Shown here piece by piece: positions 33,815 through 44,963 of a DNA stretch of 64,000 bases. The notes under the pieces were generated by a model. That model did no database searches, was not told where the DNA came from, and worked only from the letters and a program-made list of their open reading frames with translations. Position 1 is the first letter of the stretch, and each line of letters begins with the position of its first letter. This DNA comes from Acidobacteriota bacterium (GTDB lineage: Bacteria; Acidobacteriota; Terriglobia; Terriglobales; SCQP01), in contig JAJYIU010000004.1 of assembly GCA_021789895.1 (NCBI GenBank), positions 1-64,000 on the forward strand, given 5' to 3'. A program made the position numbers and the translations under genes.

Positions 33815-35040
33815 GATGAGGTCTGGGCGGCAATCCAGTTTTCCGCCAGGCGCCGCGCCTGGCGGTCTATCTCTAGAATATCGCCAATCGAGCGCGGCGG
33901 CGGCCCGGAGGACGCGGCCAGCACCGCCTCGATCACCTGCGGAATCGCCGAAAAGGGGATGGCGCCGCGGCGAAAGGCGGCCAGCGCCGCCTCATCCGCG
34001 GCATTCAGCGCCGCGCCCGCCCCGCCGCCGGCCCGCCCCGCCGCCCGCGCCAGCTCCAGGCAGGGAAAGCGCCGCGGATCGGGCGGATGGAATTCCAGCC
34101 GTCCCAGCTCCAGCAGCCGCGCCGAGTCGCTCACCGGCAGGCGCTCGGGCCAGGTGAGCGCGTATTGAATCGGCAGCGCCATGTCGGCGCGCCCAAGCTG
34201 CGCCACTAGCGAGCCGTCGTGAAACTCCACCAGCGAGTGCACCAGCGATTGCGGATGGATGACCACGTCCACTTCGCGCTCGCTCCTGCCGAACAGATGG
34301 CAGGCTTCGAGAATTTCGAAGCCTTTATTCATCAGCGTGGCCGAATCGAGGGTGACGCGCTCGCCCATCGTCCAGGTGGGATGCCGCAAGGCCTGCGCCG
34401 GGGTGAGGCGGGCAAATTCGCTCAATGGCAACTCGCGGAAGGGGCCGCCGGAGGCGGTCAGAATCAGCCGGCGCACCTCCGCGCGGCCTCCGGCGCGCAG
34501 GCATTGATGCAGGGCGCAATGCTCGCTATCCACCGGCAGGATGAGCGCGCCCGAGCGCCGCGCCGCCGCGGTCACCAGCTCGCCGCCGGCGACCAGGATT
34601 TCCTTGTTCGCCAGCGCCAGCCAGCAGCCCGCCGCCAGCGCATCCTGGGCGGCCTGCAGCCCGGCGATGCCGACCACCGCCGCCACCACGATCTGCGCCC
34701 CCGCCGAGGCCGCGGCCGCGCTCAGGCCGGCGGCGCCGTGCGCGATCTCCGGCCGCGGCTCGAGATCCGCCAGCCGCCGCTCCAGCTCGCGCGCGCCGTC
34801 GGCGGCCGCCACCGAGACCAGGCGCGGGCGGTAGCGCCGCACCTGGGCCTCGAGCCGGTCGAGATTGCGGCCCGCCGCCAGGGCCACCACTTCCAGCCGG
34901 CCGGCAAGGCTGTCCACCACGCGCAGCGCGCTGCCGCCAATCGAGCCGGTGGATCCGAGTATCGCCACCCGGCGCGGAAACGGCAGCGCGGCGGCCGAAT
35001 CGCAGGCGTCCGCGGCGGCGGGAATGGCATCGAGTGGCAC
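33811..35040 (-). CDS. dxr: 1-deoxy-D-xylulose-5-phosphate reductoisomerase
   Basis: 409 residues. The NADPH-binding start is RRVAILGSTGSIGGSALRVV; LALANKEILVAGGELV, LPVDSEHCALHQCL, LTASGGPFRELPLSEF and HPTWTMGERVTLDSATLMNK hold metal and substrate ligands. The usual SEH-[NS]-A-[IL] reads SEHCALHQCL here, a minor variation. It makes MEP, the first committed isoprenoid intermediate. Its stop overlaps the rseP start. Confidence 0.96.
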   Translation of the reverse strand: MPLDAIPAAADACDSAAALPFPRRVAILGSTGSIGGSALRVVDSLAGRLEVVALAAGRNLDRLEAQVRRYRPRLVSVAAADGARELERRLADLEPRPEIAHGAAGLSAAAASAGAQIVVAAVVGIAGLQAAQDALAAGCWLALANKEILVAGGELVTAAARRSGALILPVDSEHCALHQCLRAGGRAEVRRLILTASGGPFRELPLSEFARLTPAQALRHPTWTMGERVTLDSATLMNKGFEILEACHLFGRSEREVDVVIHPQSLVHSLVEFHDGSLVAQLGRADMALPIQYALTWPERLPVSDSARLLELGRLEFHPPDPRRFPCLELARAAGRAGGGAGAALNAADEAALAAFRRGAIPFSAIPQVIEAVLAASSGPPPRSIGDILEIDRQARRLAENWIAAQTSS

Positions 35041-35124
35041 GGGTAGGGAGCCGCGAAGCGCCAGCTCAGGCGAATACGTGGACTGCGCCGCCGGCCGCGC
35101 CGCTGCTCGAGGAAAGCGGAGCGC

Positions 35125-36030
35125 TCAGCTCCGCAGGTAGAGATAGTACCACAGCACCGGGATGGCCAGCAGCATGGCGTCTATGCGGTCGAGCAGCCCG
35201 CCATGGCCGGGCAGCAGGGCGCCGGAATCCTTCACCCCGGCGCCGCGCTTGAGCGCGGATTCGGCCAGGTCGCCCACCTGCGCCGCCAGGTTGACGGCCA
35301 GCGCCAGCAGCAGCATCGGCGCCAGCGGAAAGGGGCGGGCAAAAGCGAAATTCAGCAGATGCAGCCGCGCCAGCGCCAGGGTCACGGCGGGGGCAAAATG
35401 CGCCAGCAAGCCGCCCGTCGCTAGCGCGCCGGCCAGCGAGGCCAGCGCGCCTTCCCAGCTTTTGGCCGGGCTGATCCGCTCCGCCAGCCGGCGCCGTCCC
35501 CAGGCTTTGCCGGCGTACAGCGCCGCGACGTCGCCCAGCCACACCACCAGCAGCAGGAATAACACCCACCAGACGCCCGCATTCGCCCGTATCTGGCCCA
35601 GCAGCCCGAGAAACAGCGCCGGATAAAACAGCGCCAGCAGGGTGAACCCGCTGTCGGCGGCGATTTGCGGCAGGCGGCCGCCGCGCAGCAGCGCGGCCGC
35701 CAGCACCGCCGCCATCGCCAGCATCATCGCCGCAAAGGGATCGAACAGCGGCGCCAGATACAACAGCAGGCGCCCGCCCGGCCAGGCCGCGTGCAGCGCG
35801 AGCGCCCAATCGCCGGCCAGGTGCGAGAGCAGCAGCACCAGCCACAGCCCGCCGAGCAAGGCCAGCCGGCGGTGCGGCCGCAGCTCGCACGCTTCGCCCA
35901 GGTCGAGCAACTCGCGCTGGGCGATGAAATTCAAGATCAGCAGCGCGCCGGCAAACACCGGCTGCGGCGCGCGCAGCGCAACCAGCAGCGCCAGCGGCGC
36001 CAAAAGGAGGGCGGTCGCGGCCCGCTTCAT
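35125..36030 (-). CDS. cdsA: Phosphatidate cytidylyltransferase
   Basis: ATG 36030 overlaps the uppS stop (ATGA) and gives 301 residues with about eight hydrophobic helices. LGDVAALYAGKAWGRRRLAE and ISPAKSWEGALASLAGALAT precede the family signature S-x-x-K-R-x4-KD-x6-PGHGG, seen as SALKRGAGVKDSGALLPGHG, and DRIDAMLLAIPVLWYYLY. It makes CDP-diacylglycerol for phospholipids, the substrate of pgsA at 15663-16286. Confidence 0.94.
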   Translation of the reverse strand: MKRAATALLLAPLALLVALRAPQPVFAGALLILNFIAQRELLDLGEACELRPHRRLALLGGLWLVLLLSHLAGDWALALHAAWPGGRLLLYLAPLFDPFAAMMLAMAAVLAAALLRGGRLPQIAADSGFTLLALFYPALFLGLLGQIRANAGVWWVLFLLLVVWLGDVAALYAGKAWGRRRLAERISPAKSWEGALASLAGALATGGLLAHFAPAVTLALARLHLLNFAFARPFPLAPMLLLALAVNLAAQVGDLAESALKRGAGVKDSGALLPGHGGLLDRIDAMLLAIPVLWYYLYLRS

Positions 36031-36821
36031 GCCCGCTCGCTTTCCGGCGGCACTCCGCCATAGCGGCGCTCGCGCCGCTGGTATTCCAGCAAGGCTTCGA
36101 ACAGATGCAGCGGGCGAAAATCGGGCCACAGCACCGGCGTCGCCCAAAATTCCGCGTATGCCGATTGCCAGAGCAGGAAGTTGCTCAGCCGCAGCTCGCC
36201 GCTGGTGCGCAAGATCAAATCGGGGTCGGGGAGTTGGGCGGTATAGAGCTGGGCCTGGAGCGCCGCTTCGTCCACCTCCAGGCCGGGCTGCTCGCGCGCC
36301 TGGCGCAGCAGCGCCGCGCAGGCGTCCACCAGTTCGGCGCGGCCGCCGTAGTTAAGCGCCAGCACCAGGCGCAGGCCGCGGTGGCCGGCGGTCGCCTGGC
36401 AGGCGGCCTCGAGGTCGCGCCGCACCGCTGCCGGCAGTTCGTCCAACCGCCCAATCGCCTCCAGGCGGATGTGGTGGCGGCGCAGCAGAGGCAGCTCGCG
36501 GCGCAGGTACTCGCGCAGCAGGCGCATCAGGAAACTCACTTCCAGCCGCGGGCGCTTCCAGTTTTCCGCGGAAAAGGCGTACAGGGTCAGCACCGGCAGC
36601 CGCAGCCGGGCGCAGGTTTCCACCGTCTGCCGCACCGCCGCGATGCCGGCGCGGTGGCCGGCCACGCGCGGCAGATGGCGGCGCCGCGCCCAGCGCCCGT
36701 TGCCGTCCATGATGATGGCCAGGTGGCGCGGCAGCCGCGCCGGATCCAGGCGCGCGCGCAGCGCCTCGGCTTCGGCGTCGGGTGCGGGAGCGGCGGTTTT
36801 GGCGGCGGCGGCCCGGGGCAT
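36027..36821 (-). CDS. uppS: Undecaprenyl diphosphate synthase (cis-prenyltransferase)
   Basis: 264 residues. HLAIIMDGNGRWARRRHLPR contains the catalytic Asp. GHRAGIAAVRQTVETC, LTLYAFSAENWKRP and LPDPDLILRTSGELRLSNFL with WQSAYAEF are family signatures. It makes the C55 carrier for peptidoglycan. First gene of uppS-cdsA-dxr-rseP-ispG, each overlapping or close to the next, a conserved isoprenoid/phospholipid operon. The alanine-rich N-terminal extension of about 30 residues is not in E. coli UppS. Confidence 0.95.
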   Translation of the reverse strand: MPRAAAAKTAAPAPDAEAEALRARLDPARLPRHLAIIMDGNGRWARRRHLPRVAGHRAGIAAVRQTVETCARLRLPVLTLYAFSAENWKRPRLEVSFLMRLLREYLRRELPLLRRHHIRLEAIGRLDELPAAVRRDLEAACQATAGHRGLRLVLALNYGGRAELVDACAALLRQAREQPGLEVDEAALQAQLYTAQLPDPDLILRTSGELRLSNFLLWQSAYAEFWATPVLWPDFRPLHLFEALLEYQRRERRYGGVPPESERA

Positions 36822-36886
36822 GCGGAATTTACGTTAGCATGCGCGCCGCCGGCTTCGCCATCCGCGAAATTCGCCGCGGCGCGCGC

Positions 36887-38119
36887 TTAGCTCCGGCTGC
36901 GCAGCAGCGTAATCACGTCGTCGGCGGTGACCATGCCCAGCAGCCGCCGCTCGCGATCCACCACCGGCAGCGCCAGCAGGTTGTATTTATCGAAGCGCTG
37001 GACGATGGCCGAATCCTTTTCGTCGGCTTCCACCGTCACCGGCTCCATCCCCAGCGCGGCCAGCCGGGTGCCGGCCGGCGCGAGCAGAATGCGCGCCAGC
37101 GGCACCGCGGCCAGCAGCCGGTGCTGGTCGTCCACCAGAAACAGCGCGTTCAGCGCCTCCACCGGGCCCTCGAAGCGGCGTAGGGCGGCGGCTACGTCGC
37201 CCACGGTCGCTTCCGCCGGCAGCGCCACCAGGTCGGTGGTCATGCGCCCGCCGGCGGTGTCTTCCGCAAACTCCAGCAGGTCGCTGACCTCGGCCCGCTC
37301 TTCCGCCTGCATGTCGAGCAAAATCTCGCGCGAGGTTTCCTGCGGCAGTTCGGCCAGCAGGTCGGCTGCCTGGTCGGGATCCATTTCTTCGATGATATCG
37401 GCGGCCTTTTCGGTGTCGAGCGCTTCGAGAATGGAGCGTTGCAGCCGCGGCTCGATCTCGCCCAGCACATCCGCCGCCACCTCGTCGGTGAGGCTCTCCA
37501 TCACCGCCTCGCGCGCCGCCGGGGCCAGGTCTTCGACGATGTCGGCCACGTCGGCGGGATGCAGATTGGCCAGGTCCTGATAGGTGATCTGCAGCTTCAC
37601 CCGGCGCGACGGGTCGGCCTCGATCAGGTTGAAAACGTTCCAGGGGATGCGGCGCGAGGCGGTCCAGTGCGAGGCCTGCGATAGCCAGCCGCGCGGAATC
37701 GCGCCCTGCAACAGCCGCCGTACCGCGCCGGCGACGCCGACGTCCACTTCCGCGGCGCGCAGCGAGAGCCGGCTGTCGGCGCGGTAGAGCTCGAAGCCGA
37801 CGTCGTTGACGCGCACCACCTTGCGCCCGTTGACGTCGAGAATCTGCTGGTCGAGCACATCGCGCGTCAGCAGCAGATGGCCCGGGCCGGGCTCGAATTT
37901 TTCCGGCGGCGGAGCGTCGGGCAGCAGCCGCAAGCCGTGCAGGTTGAGGCTGGCAAAGCGCGCCGGTAACTGCCACCACTGCCGGTCCTGGCGAAACAGG
38001 ATGGCCTGCACCTGCCGGGGATCGCTGGCCGGCTCGATCACCGCGTCGCGCAGGCGGCCCTGGCGCGCCCCGGTGGGCCCGTAGATCGGCAGCCCCAGCA
38101 ATTCGGTTAGGTGATACAT
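36887..38119 (-). CDS. Soluble MgtE-N/CBS protein with N-terminal PRC-barrel-like part
   Basis: ATG 38119 (GGAGG about 6 bases upstream) gives 410 residues. An N-terminal part of about 170 residues has two PRC-barrel-like stretches (YHLTELLGLPIYGPTGARQG, DQQILDVNGRKVVRVNDVGF). The MgtE N-domain follows (residues about 200-300: HPADVADIVEDLAPAAREAV, DTEKAADIIEEMDPDQAADL), then a CBS pair (TTDLVALPAEATVGDVAAAL, LPVVDRERRLLGMVTADDVI). The transmembrane Mg2+-channel part of MgtE is absent, so this is a stand-alone cytosolic sensor, perhaps of Mg2+ or nucleotides. A partner is not visible. Confidence 0.82.
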   Translation of the reverse strand: MYHLTELLGLPIYGPTGARQGRLRDAVIEPASDPRQVQAILFRQDRQWWQLPARFASLNLHGLRLLPDAPPPEKFEPGPGHLLLTRDVLDQQILDVNGRKVVRVNDVGFELYRADSRLSLRAAEVDVGVAGAVRRLLQGAIPRGWLSQASHWTASRRIPWNVFNLIEADPSRRVKLQITYQDLANLHPADVADIVEDLAPAAREAVMESLTDEVAADVLGEIEPRLQRSILEALDTEKAADIIEEMDPDQAADLLAELPQETSREILLDMQAEERAEVSDLLEFAEDTAGGRMTTDLVALPAEATVGDVAAALRRFEGPVEALNALFLVDDQHRLLAAVPLARILLAPAGTRLAALGMEPVTVEADEKDSAIVQRFDKYNLLALPVVDRERRLLGMVTADDVITLLRSRS

Positions 38120-38316
38120 AACGCCTCCGCCCCGGCGCGCGCCCGCGCCGGCGCCCGGAATGGGCCGGCGCAGCATGTTAAAATCAGCTGGATACTTGCC
38201 GCCTTTGCCCTTCCCCGCCAGGGAAATCACCTGGACCACGAAGCTATGGCCGGCCGCGCTCGAGTTCCGCCCGGGGGCGAGCGCCGGACGCCGCAGGCAG
38301 GCCGGCTGATCGACTC

Positions 38317-41130
<2,814 letters not shown>

Positions 41131-41223
41131 GCGCGCCCCCGCCGCCGCGAAAACGGGCAAAACTGGACTTTGCTCGACTCATGGCAAAGCCGTATTTGAT
41201 TCAACCGCACCTGCGCCGATGAA

Positions 41224-41559
41224 ATGGGCGAATATTTAGGTCTATACCGTTCACATTGCGCTAAAAAACGGCATAGAGTCTTTGTCTTCGAAAAGAAAGC
41301 TTATCGCGCCCAGCGTTCGGCCCGCGATATGAACCGGCTCGATCCGCTGATTCACAACGGAACGGTGAAAGGTGTAATGGTCAAATCGAGAAGCCTTTTC
41401 AGCACGCCGGAAAATCCGATCACGGTCCCAACGATGCTAACGAGCTTTCGAGCGGTAAAGAAAAGATCGAATGAATTGAAACGGAATGCAGGCAGCCAAA
41501 ACCTATTCGAACCTTCCATCTTTAAAGATCTGAAAGTGACGGCATTGTCGGGGCATTAG
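41224..41559 (+). CDS. Hypothetical small basic ORF in an AT-richer gap (weak)
   Basis: The 425 bases between secA and the CYTH gene are visibly AT-richer than the flanks. The only sizeable frame codes for 111 Lys/Arg-rich residues starting MGEYLGLYRSHCAKKRHRVF, with no recognised domain, no signal sequence and no clear ribosome site. Its stop codon overlaps the CYTH stop. It could be a real orphan gene, a decayed acquisition or non-coding DNA. Confidence 0.25.
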   Translation: MGEYLGLYRSHCAKKRHRVFVFEKKAYRAQRSARDMNRLDPLIHNGTVKGVMVKSRSLFSTPENPITVPTMLTSFRAVKKRSNELKRNAGSQNLFEPSIFKDLKVTALSGH

Positions 41560-42188
41560 CGCCGGCGCGCCGCGGCGCGGCCAAAACGCATCGGGCCGCC
41601 GCCGGGATGCTGGCGGCGATACAGCTCCGCATAGCTGGCGAGAATGTAATCGGCGCGGCTGTAGCCCAGTGCTTTCGCGGTGCGGTCAATCCAGCCCGCG
41701 CGCCCTTCCAGCTCTAAAAAGTTGCCGGTCGGCGTCTCGTCCAGCGCCGCTTCCCCGCCCTGCGGCTGCCGCCAGCGGGTGCGGTATTTCTCGTAATACC
41801 AGTGCTCGCCCAGGCCCAGCAGCCGGGCTAGCCGGCGAAAACTTTCTCCCTCGGCGAGCGGCAACTCGATTTCCGGCCGCCGCTTGTGGCGGCCGGCCCG
41901 CGCCGGCCCCTTGGCCGTCAGCCGCCATTCCCTTCCGTGCTGGCGCAGCCGCAGCAGCCGTCCGGTGCGCCGCCAGCCGCCGGCGGCGTCGTCGAAAACC
42001 CAGTTGCGCTCGAGCTGCCGCGCCGCCGCCGGGCGAAAGCCCAACTGCGCCAGCCGGCGCTTGAGGGCCGTTAAATCGCCGGCCGGCAGCTTGATTTCGA
42101 TCTCGAGCGGCGGCCGGGCCGGCGCGCGGCGCGTCCCGGCGCCAGGCCGGCGGTGGGGCCGTGCGCGCGCGGCCGCTTGCGGCGGCAT
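41556..42188 (-). CDS. CYTH-domain protein (adenylate cyclase class IV / thiamine-triphosphatase type)
   Basis: 210 residues. An Arg/Pro-rich start precedes LEIEIKLP, the ExExK signature that binds divalent metal and triphosphate. WRRTGRLLRLRQHGREWRLT, KRRPEIELPLAEGESFRRLA, WYYEKYRTRW and LDETPTGNFLELEG complete the tunnel-fold pattern. Activity is on a triphosphate substrate, but cyclase or phosphatase cannot be distinguished. ATG 42188 overlaps the stop of the prenyl synthase (TGATG), so translation is coupled. Confidence 0.85.
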   Translation of the reverse strand: MPPQAAARARPHRRPGAGTRRAPARPPLEIEIKLPAGDLTALKRRLAQLGFRPAAARQLERNWVFDDAAGGWRRTGRLLRLRQHGREWRLTAKGPARAGRHKRRPEIELPLAEGESFRRLARLLGLGEHWYYEKYRTRWRQPQGGEAALDETPTGNFLELEGRAGWIDRTAKALGYSRADYILASYAELYRRQHPGGGPMRFGRAAARRR

Positions 42189-43189
42189 CAGCTCTCCCGC
42201 TCCACCGCCAGCGCCGGCAGCAGCGCCAGCGCGGCGCGATAGGGCGAATCGGGCAGGTCGGGCAGGCAGGCGGCGGCCAGTTCCGCCTCGCGCCGCGATT
42301 CCGCCCGCGCCTGCTGCAGCCCGCCGTGGCGGCGCACGGTGTTGAGAATGGCTTCGAAGCTGGCGCCGGCATAGTTGCCGTCGCGCATGACCTGCTCGAA
42401 CTGGGCGCGCTCGCCCGCGCCCGCGCCGGCATAGGCGTAGAGCGCGGGCAGCGTCATCTTGCCCTCGCGCAGGTCGCCGCCCACCGGCTTGCCCAGCACC
42501 GCCTCCGAAGCGGTGTAGTCGAGAATGTCGTCCATCATCTGAAACGCCATCCCCAGGTGGCGGCCATAATCGCCCAGCCGCCGCTGGCGCTCGGGACTGG
42601 CGTCGGCCGCCAGCGCCCCCAGCCGCGCCGCCGCCGCGAACAGGCATGCCGTCTTGCGCTCGATTAGCTCGCGATGCTCCGCCGGCGCCACCACCGTGCC
42701 CAGCATCTCGCGCTGCCGCAGCTCGCCTTCCACCATCTTCTGCGTCAGCTCGATCAGAATTTCCAGAATTTCGAAGTTGCGCTCGCGCAGCGCCGCCCGA
42801 AAGGATTGCATGTACAGCCAGTCGCCGGCCAGCACCGAGGCCTGCGCCCCCCACTTCCGGTGCGTCGCCGGACGCCCGCGGCGGGTCTCGGCGCCGTCGA
42901 GAATATCGTCGTGAATCAGCGTCGCCGAATGCACCATCTCGACGATCGCCGCCAGCCGGATCGCCAGCTCCCCGCCCGCCCGGCCGCACGCCCCCGCTGC
43001 CAGCAGCAGCAGCGCCGGCCGCAGCCGCTTGCCGCCGCCCTGCTGCAGGTAGTGGTTGATGTCGGTGATGGCGGCGATCGCCGACACCGCTTCCCGCTGC
43101 AACTGCCCCTCCACCCGCTCCAGGTCGGGGCGGATCAGCGCCAGCCAATCCAGGGCCGGCGGGGCGGGAGATTCCGGGGAAGCGTGCAT
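42188..43189 (-). CDS. Polyprenyl diphosphate synthase (long-chain, trans)
   Basis: 333 residues. GGGKRLRPALLLLAAGACGR opens the fold, HSATLIHDDILDGAETRRGR is the first Asp-rich motif, and GMAFQMMDDILDYTASEAVL, then GKPVGGDLREGKMTLPALYA, is the second motif region. The residue before the first Asp-rich motif is small, typical of medium/long-chain synthases making the quinone side chain (IspB/HepT type); chain length cannot be read with certainty. It uses isopentenyl units from the MEP genes at 31-35 kb. Confidence 0.92.
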   Translation of the reverse strand: MHASPESPAPPALDWLALIRPDLERVEGQLQREAVSAIAAITDINHYLQQGGGKRLRPALLLLAAGACGRAGGELAIRLAAIVEMVHSATLIHDDILDGAETRRGRPATHRKWGAQASVLAGDWLYMQSFRAALRERNFEILEILIELTQKMVEGELRQREMLGTVVAPAEHRELIERKTACLFAAAARLGALAADASPERQRRLGDYGRHLGMAFQMMDDILDYTASEAVLGKPVGGDLREGKMTLPALYAYAGAGAGERAQFEQVMRDGNYAGASFEAILNTVRRHGGLQQARAESRREAELAAACLPDLPDSPYRAALALLPALAVERES

Positions 43190-43200
43190 GGCGGCGCGGC

Positions 43201-43704
43201 TCAGTGGCTGCGGTAGTTGGTGAATTGCAGGTCCAGCCCGAAATCGCGCTGCTTCAACAGCGCAATCACGTCCTGCAGCACGTCGCGGTCGCGCCCGCTC
43301 ACCCGCACCGTGTCGCCCTGGATCGAAGCCTGCACTTTTTTCTTCGAGTCCTTGATCACGCGCACGATCTCTTTCGCCGTGTCGGTGGCGATGCCCTGCT
43401 TGATCACGGCTTCCTGGCGCACGCTCGCCCCCGCCGCCGGCTCGATCTTGCCGTAGTCGAAGGCGCGCAGCGAGACCCCCCGCCGCACCAGCTTCTGCTG
43501 CAGAATCTCGGTCACCGCCTTGAGCTTGAACTCATCCGGAGCGGCGAGGCTCAGCTTCAAATCTTTTTCCGCCAGCTCGATGCGGCTGCCGCTCGATTTC
43601 AGGTCGTAGCGCGTTTGCACTTCCTTCAGCGCCTGCTGCACCGCATTCGAGACTTCCTGCAAATTCACCTGGCTGACGACGTCAAACGAGTTTTCCTGGG
43701 GCAT
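43201..43704 (-). CDS. yajQ: YajQ family nucleotide-binding protein
   Basis: ATG 43704 gives 167 residues: MPQENSFDVVSQVNLQEVSN, then NAVQQALKEVQTRYDLKSSG, KQGIATDTAKEIVRVIKDSK, QASIQGDTVRVSGRDRDVLQ and the ending DFGLDLQFTNYRSH. This is the complete YajQ/DUF520 fold; characterised members bind cyclic-di-GMP or nucleotides. It lies 11 bases upstream of the prenyl synthase start in the same direction. Confidence 0.95.
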   Translation of the reverse strand: MPQENSFDVVSQVNLQEVSNAVQQALKEVQTRYDLKSSGSRIELAEKDLKLSLAAPDEFKLKAVTEILQQKLVRRGVSLRAFDYGKIEPAAGASVRQEAVIKQGIATDTAKEIVRVIKDSKKKVQASIQGDTVRVSGRDRDVLQDVIALLKQRDFGLDLQFTNYRSH

Positions 43705-43733
43705 GGCGGGTCTGGATCGCGATCCAAGGATTA

Positions 43734-44537
43734 TTAAAGCACGGCCGGCGCCGGCGCGGGTTCGGCGCGCGTGCGCGTGAACAGGGCGCGAAAATTGCCG
43801 CTCGTCTGCGCCGCGATTTCCGCGATCGTCGAGCCGCGCGCGGCCGCCAATATCCGCGCCGTTTCCGCCACCCACGCCGGCTCGTTGCGCTTGCCGCGAT
43901 GCGGCGCCGGCGCCAGGTAGGGGGCGTCGGTTTCGAGCAGCAGGCGGTTCGCCGGCAGCTCGCGCGCCAGTTCGCGCATCGCCTCCGAGCGCGCGAAGGT
44001 CAGCATCCCGCTGAACGACAGGTAGAAGCCCAGCCCCAGCGCCCGCTCCGCTTCCCGACGCCCCCCGGTAAAGCAGTGCAGCACGCCGCGCGCCTCGCCC
44101 CCCCGCTCTTCCAGGCACGCGAAACAGTCGTCCCAGGCCTCGCGGCAATGGATCGAAACCGGCAGGCCGGTTTCCGCCGCCAGCGCCAGTTGGCGGCGGA
44201 ACAGCGCCAACTGCGTTTCCCGGCTGGAGTGCAGATAGTGGTAGTCGAGCCCGATCTCGCCGATGGCCACGATTTTCGGCCGCGCCGCCAGCCGGCGCAG
44301 CTCCTCGAGCGAGGCCTCCGTCGCCGCCTGCGCCTCGTGCGGATGGATGCCGGCGCTGGCCCAGACCCCGTCGCAGCCTTCCGCCAGCCGCAGCGCCCCC
44401 GCCAGCGTCCCCGGCGCCGCCCCGCCGCCCATCGCCAGCAGCGTCGTCACCCCGGCGGCCCGCGCCCGCGCCAGCACCGCTGCGCGGTCGGCGTCGAAAG
44501 CTTCCAGATCCAGATGGCAGTGCGAATCGGTGAGCAT
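43734..44537 (-). CDS. tatD: TatD-family metal-dependent deoxyribonuclease
   Basis: ATG 44537 gives 267 residues. MLTDSHCHLDLEAFDADRAA provides the HxH metal site; SAGIHPHEA, KIVAIGEIGLDYHYLHSSRE, PVSIHCREAWDDC, GVLHCFTGGRREAERAL and RLLLETDAPYLAPAPHRGKR carry the remaining ligands. The TIM-barrel exonuclease acts on DNA. It is followed by yajQ 29 bases downstream. Confidence 0.94.
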   Translation of the reverse strand: MLTDSHCHLDLEAFDADRAAVLARARAAGVTTLLAMGGGAAPGTLAGALRLAEGCDGVWASAGIHPHEAQAATEASLEELRRLAARPKIVAIGEIGLDYHYLHSSRETQLALFRRQLALAAETGLPVSIHCREAWDDCFACLEERGGEARGVLHCFTGGRREAERALGLGFYLSFSGMLTFARSEAMRELARELPANRLLLETDAPYLAPAPHRGKRNEPAWVAETARILAAARGSTIAEIAAQTSGNFRALFTRTRAEPAPAPAVL

Positions 44538-44681
44538 GGCGAAGCCTTGGCTTGGCAGTGGACCGCTGCCAGTGTTTAGTTTATCGTCCGCTGCGCACTG
44601 CGCGCGGTCTGCCGGTGCCTTTTCGCTGTCTGGCTGCCGGCTGATAACGGTCGGCTGACGGCTTTTCCGCGGCGGCCTAGA

Positions 44682-44903
44682 ATGGATATCATGCCCCGGC
44701 GCTCGCAACCCCAGCCCAGGCCGGCGCCGCGCGTCCCGCCGCCGGCGGCCGCCGCCCCGCCGCCGCCCCTGGACCCGCTCAGCCTGAAGCTGCAGAAATT
44801 GCGCGCCCGGCAGTTGGGCCAGCCCCGCCCCACGCGCAAGTTCATCCCGAAAATTCGCCGCCCCGTCAAACATCCCAAACGTGAACTGGAACGGCAGGAG
44901 TAA
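44682..44903 (+). CDS. Small Pro/Arg-rich protein
   Basis: 73 residues: MDIMPRRSQPQPRPAPRVPP, then an Ala/Pro run and a basic tail LSLKLQKLRARQLGQPRPTR, then KHPKRELERQE. No domain. The composition may only reflect GC-rich DNA, but the Lys/Arg pattern with a defined LQKLRARQLG helix suggests a small nucleic-acid- or membrane-binding protein. ATG 44691 is an alternative start. Confidence 0.4.
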   Translation: MDIMPRRSQPQPRPAPRVPPPAAAAPPPPLDPLSLKLQKLRARQLGQPRPTRKFIPKIRRPVKHPKRELERQE

Positions 44904-44963
44904 TTCCCCCTCGGGCCCTCCACCCGGTGCAATCCCGCGGCAAACGCGCTACGATGCTTCCCC

